Positions 41,666-43,382 of a DNA stretch of 43,382 nt are shown here, piece after piece. The stretch covers positions 1-43,382 of the forward strand of contig DHIZ01000244.1 of NCBI GenBank assembly GCA_002404055.1. The letters run 5' to 3'. The notes under the pieces are model-generated. The model worked only from the letters and a program-made list of their open reading frames with translations, was not told the DNA's origin and made no database searches. The DNA is from Chloroflexi bacterium UBA4733. Its GTDB lineage: Bacteria; Chloroflexota; UBA4733. The position numbers and the translations under genes were made by a program. Each line of letters opens with the position of its first letter. Positions within the stretch are counted from its first letter, which is position 1.

Positions 41666-43234
41666 TTACTTTGGTGACTGGTCGATGAGACCTTGCAGCA
41701 GTGGCTGGACGCCCTGCAGTGTGGCAGCTACCTCGGCCTTGCCCGCGACGATACTGGCCAGGGCCGGCTCGACGGTCGCCCGCACGAAGGCGTCCGATCC
41801 CTTGACTCGGAACATCGGATCAATGCCCTGTGCCAGCGACAGCGACTCTACCAGCACCTCGGGCCGAACATTGGGCTTGTTCTGGAAGAAGGTCTTGGAC
41901 CAGGTCGCCGTGTCGCTGGCGATTACCGGCATGAAGTTGAAGAAGAGGGCGTAGTAGGACCCGTTATCCAGCCACTTGACGAAGTTCCAGGTTTCTTCCA
42001 GGTGCTTGGATGACTTGGCAACATACGCCATATTGGGGTCAAAGGCGTAGGCGGAGCGCTTGGCTTTCGGGAAGGGCATGAAGGCCCAGTTCACCGTGTT
42101 CAGGGCCTGATAGGCGCCGAACTCCCAGGAGCCCATGGTCGACATGGCCGACGTTCCGCCCTTAAAGCCACCCGCCGCCAGCTTCAGGGTCGGCCCGGGC
42201 ATCACCTTGTACTTCAGTGTCAGATCCGAATAGTTGGTGTAGGTGTCGATCATCGGTTGGGCGGCACAGGTTGCCTTATCGAGTTGCTGCGACACCCAGT
42301 TGCCTTCCCAGAGCACCGGCAGGTGGACGCTGTAGGCGAGGGAGTCGACGCCGGCCTGGGTCAGCGTTCCGGCAGCCGAGGGAACGGTGAGCCTGCGGGC
42401 CGCGTCCAGGAATGTTTCCCAGGTCCAGGCGTCGTCCCCCCACCTGGCGGGCGGCTCGGGCACGCCGGCCTTTTGGAACAGGTCGCGGTTGTACACCATC
42501 GCCGGAGCCTCGGCATGGACGGAGAGCGGCAAGCCATAGACGCCGCCTTTGTAATCGGCCTGAGTCTGCAGCCACTGCTGGTTGTACTTGGTGAGGTCGA
42601 AGTGGTCGCGCTTGATCAGCGAGCTGAGGTCGGCGTAGAGCCCCTGCTGGGCCAGGTTCGTCGCCGGGCGGGTGTTGCCGAACAGGTCGGGCGGCACATC
42701 CGCCGCGGTCAGCGTCAGATACTTCTGCTGACTATCAATAATGCCGCCGGGGCCGATGATGACCTCGACGGCCACGCCCTTCTGGGCCTTTTCATAGGAA
42801 GGCAAGAAGGTGTCGCCGAGCCGGCCGAGGTCCTGCGGGTTGAAGTAGGACATCCACTGGATTTTTACCGCCGCCTTGTTGCCGGTGCCGACGATGCCGG
42901 TGGTGGGCGTCGGCGCCGGCTTGGACGCCGCCGCTACGGCGCTGGCGGTACTCGACGCCGTTGTGGCGGCGGTGGCGGCGGCCACGCTCGTGGCAGTGCT
43001 GGAAGACGCTGCGGACGAGGCAGTTGTGGCCGCCTGGGCTGACGTCACCGCGCTGCCGGCGGTCGCCGGCGCCGCTGTGCTGGCTGCCGCCGTAGCGGAT
43101 GTGCTGCCGGCCGGAGAGGGCGTAGCGGTCGTGCCGCCGCAGGCAGTAAGGATACCTACCCCCACCGCAGCAATGCCGGTGACGCGAGCGAGTAGCTGCC
43201 GACGACCGATCGTGTCTGCGGAGAAGCGAACCAT
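41666..43234 (-). CDS. ABC transporter solute-binding lipoprotein (family 1, sugar-type), second copy
   Basis: The 522-residue product has GRRQLLARVTG (R11-R12), a hydrophobic core and lipobox LTAC with Cys32, indicating a probable Tat-exported lipoprotein. An Ala/Ser/Thr-rich linker (about 35-110) follows, then a family 1 binding domain (WMSYFNPQDLGRLGDTFLPS, LTAADVPPDLFGN, GGVYGLPLSVHAEAPAMVYN, VAKSSKHLEETWNFVKWL). It is clearly diverged from the copy at 37612. GGAGGT lies 9 bases before the ATG at 43234. Directly upstream is the C-terminus of another probable solute-binding protein, and downstream a truncated isomerase gene. The gene order suggests a sugar-uptake operon that has lost genes at 41565. 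The ligand is unknown. Confidence 0.9.
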   Translation of the reverse strand: MVRFSADTIGRRQLLARVTGIAAVGVGILTACGGTTATPSPAGSTSATAAASTAAPATAGSAVTSAQAATTASSAASSSTATSVAAATAATTASSTASAVAAASKPAPTPTTGIVGTGNKAAVKIQWMSYFNPQDLGRLGDTFLPSYEKAQKGVAVEVIIGPGGIIDSQQKYLTLTAADVPPDLFGNTRPATNLAQQGLYADLSSLIKRDHFDLTKYNQQWLQTQADYKGGVYGLPLSVHAEAPAMVYNRDLFQKAGVPEPPARWGDDAWTWETFLDAARRLTVPSAAGTLTQAGVDSLAYSVHLPVLWEGNWVSQQLDKATCAAQPMIDTYTNYSDLTLKYKVMPGPTLKLAAGGFKGGTSAMSTMGSWEFGAYQALNTVNWAFMPFPKAKRSAYAFDPNMAYVAKSSKHLEETWNFVKWLDNGSYYALFFNFMPVIASDTATWSKTFFQNKPNVRPEVLVESLSLAQGIDPMFRVKGSDAFVRATVEPALASIVAGKAEVAATLQGVQPLLQGLIDQSPK

Positions 43235-43256
43235 AGTGGGCTACCTCCATTTGTGA

Positions 43257-43382
43257 CTACAGGCCGAGCTGGGCGCGCTGCTGATTGAGTATTGAGGTGA
43301 CTTGCTGCTGAATGGTCGTGGCGGCGGCATCCAACGCCTGTGCCCCGCTGAAGGCGTCCGTCTGCGGCTTGCCGATGGCGCT
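43257..43382 (-). CDS. C-terminus of a probable third solute-binding protein (cut by window edge)
   Basis: The minus-strand frame from the window end to TAG at 43257-43259 encodes 41 residues (KPQTDAFSGAQALDAAATTI, then QQQVTSILNQQRAQLGL). This helical, Gln/Ala-rich end resembles the C-terminus of family 1 solute-binding proteins. It ends 22 bases before the start of the next solute-binding gene. The call rests on a short piece and is tentative. Confidence 0.5.
   Translation of the reverse strand, partial: SAIGKPQTDAFSGAQALDAAATTIQQQVTSILNQQRAQLGL

Noticed and set aside
1..43382. tRNA, rRNA or CRISPR array
   Set aside because: No tRNA-like arm set with a conserved T-loop, no rRNA core sequence and no regularly spaced repeats were found by eye; a covariance-model scan would settle tRNAs.

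Overview
The window is high-GC bacterial chromosome with no plasmid, phage or CRISPR hallmarks. Several traits together suggest a Chloroflexota-like bacterium: twin-arginine-type lipoprotein solute-binding proteins with Ala/Ser/Thr-rich linkers, many GTG/TTG starts, a cold-shock protein beside a Gly/Ser-rich double zinc-ribbon protein, tandem FemAB proteins and a KdpD/KdpE-like pair. This placement is inferred from gene content only.

Layout. (1) 67-7186, minus: a compact operon encoding a TerY-like vWA protein, a PP2C phosphatase, a Ser/Thr-kinase-like protein with a zinc ribbon, a beta-helix/TPR protein and a membrane-anchored protein made almost wholly of TPRs. It looks like a phospho-signalling module with two poorly described scaffold or effector proteins, and is the best candidate here for an undescribed system. 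(2) 7420-9276, minus: an APH(6)-like kinase and an orphan MbcA/Xre-type antitoxin-like protein. (3) 9678-14397, plus: two FemAB-like aminoacyltransferases and a YfhO-like membrane protein, suggesting envelope work. (4) 14505-19468, plus: a MatB-like acyl-CoA synthetase, two TIM-barrel sugar isomerase/epimerase paralogs and an SBP56/methanethiol-oxidase-like protein. (5) 19600-19933: a scar in which an ISL3 transposase fragment abuts the 3' end of a QueA-like gene.

(6) 20131-21064, minus: a GAF protein and a small coiled-coil protein. (7) 21224-25476, plus: UspA, APC permease, KdpD-like histidine kinase and KdpE-like regulator, with overlapping or abutting genes. The regulator has an in-frame amber stop inside its DNA-binding domain. 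(8) 25588-27508, plus: a GmhA-like isomerase, a ROK kinase and a YraN/UPF0102 protein joined by stop/start overlaps. (9) 27692-33799, minus: cold-shock protein, zinc-ribbon protein, two small proteins, GAF-GAF histidine kinase, TPP-dependent enzyme and GNAT acetyltransferase. (10) 34000-34977, plus: a sigma-70 factor behind a good -35/-10 promoter with a palindrome in its spacer.

(11) 34974-43382: FG-GAP repeat protein, solute-binding lipoproteins (two complete, plus the C-terminus of a probable third), a small membrane-anchored protein, and a ceramidase-like hydrolase whose usual catalytic serine position carries arginine. A truncated DppA-like aminopeptidase meets, tail to tail, a truncated sugar isomerase near 41565; both have lost their 3' ends, which marks a deletion or an assembly join. 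No transporter permease for these binding proteins lies in the window. No rRNA or tRNA gene was recognised by eye. Bases 1-66 hold nothing I can identify.
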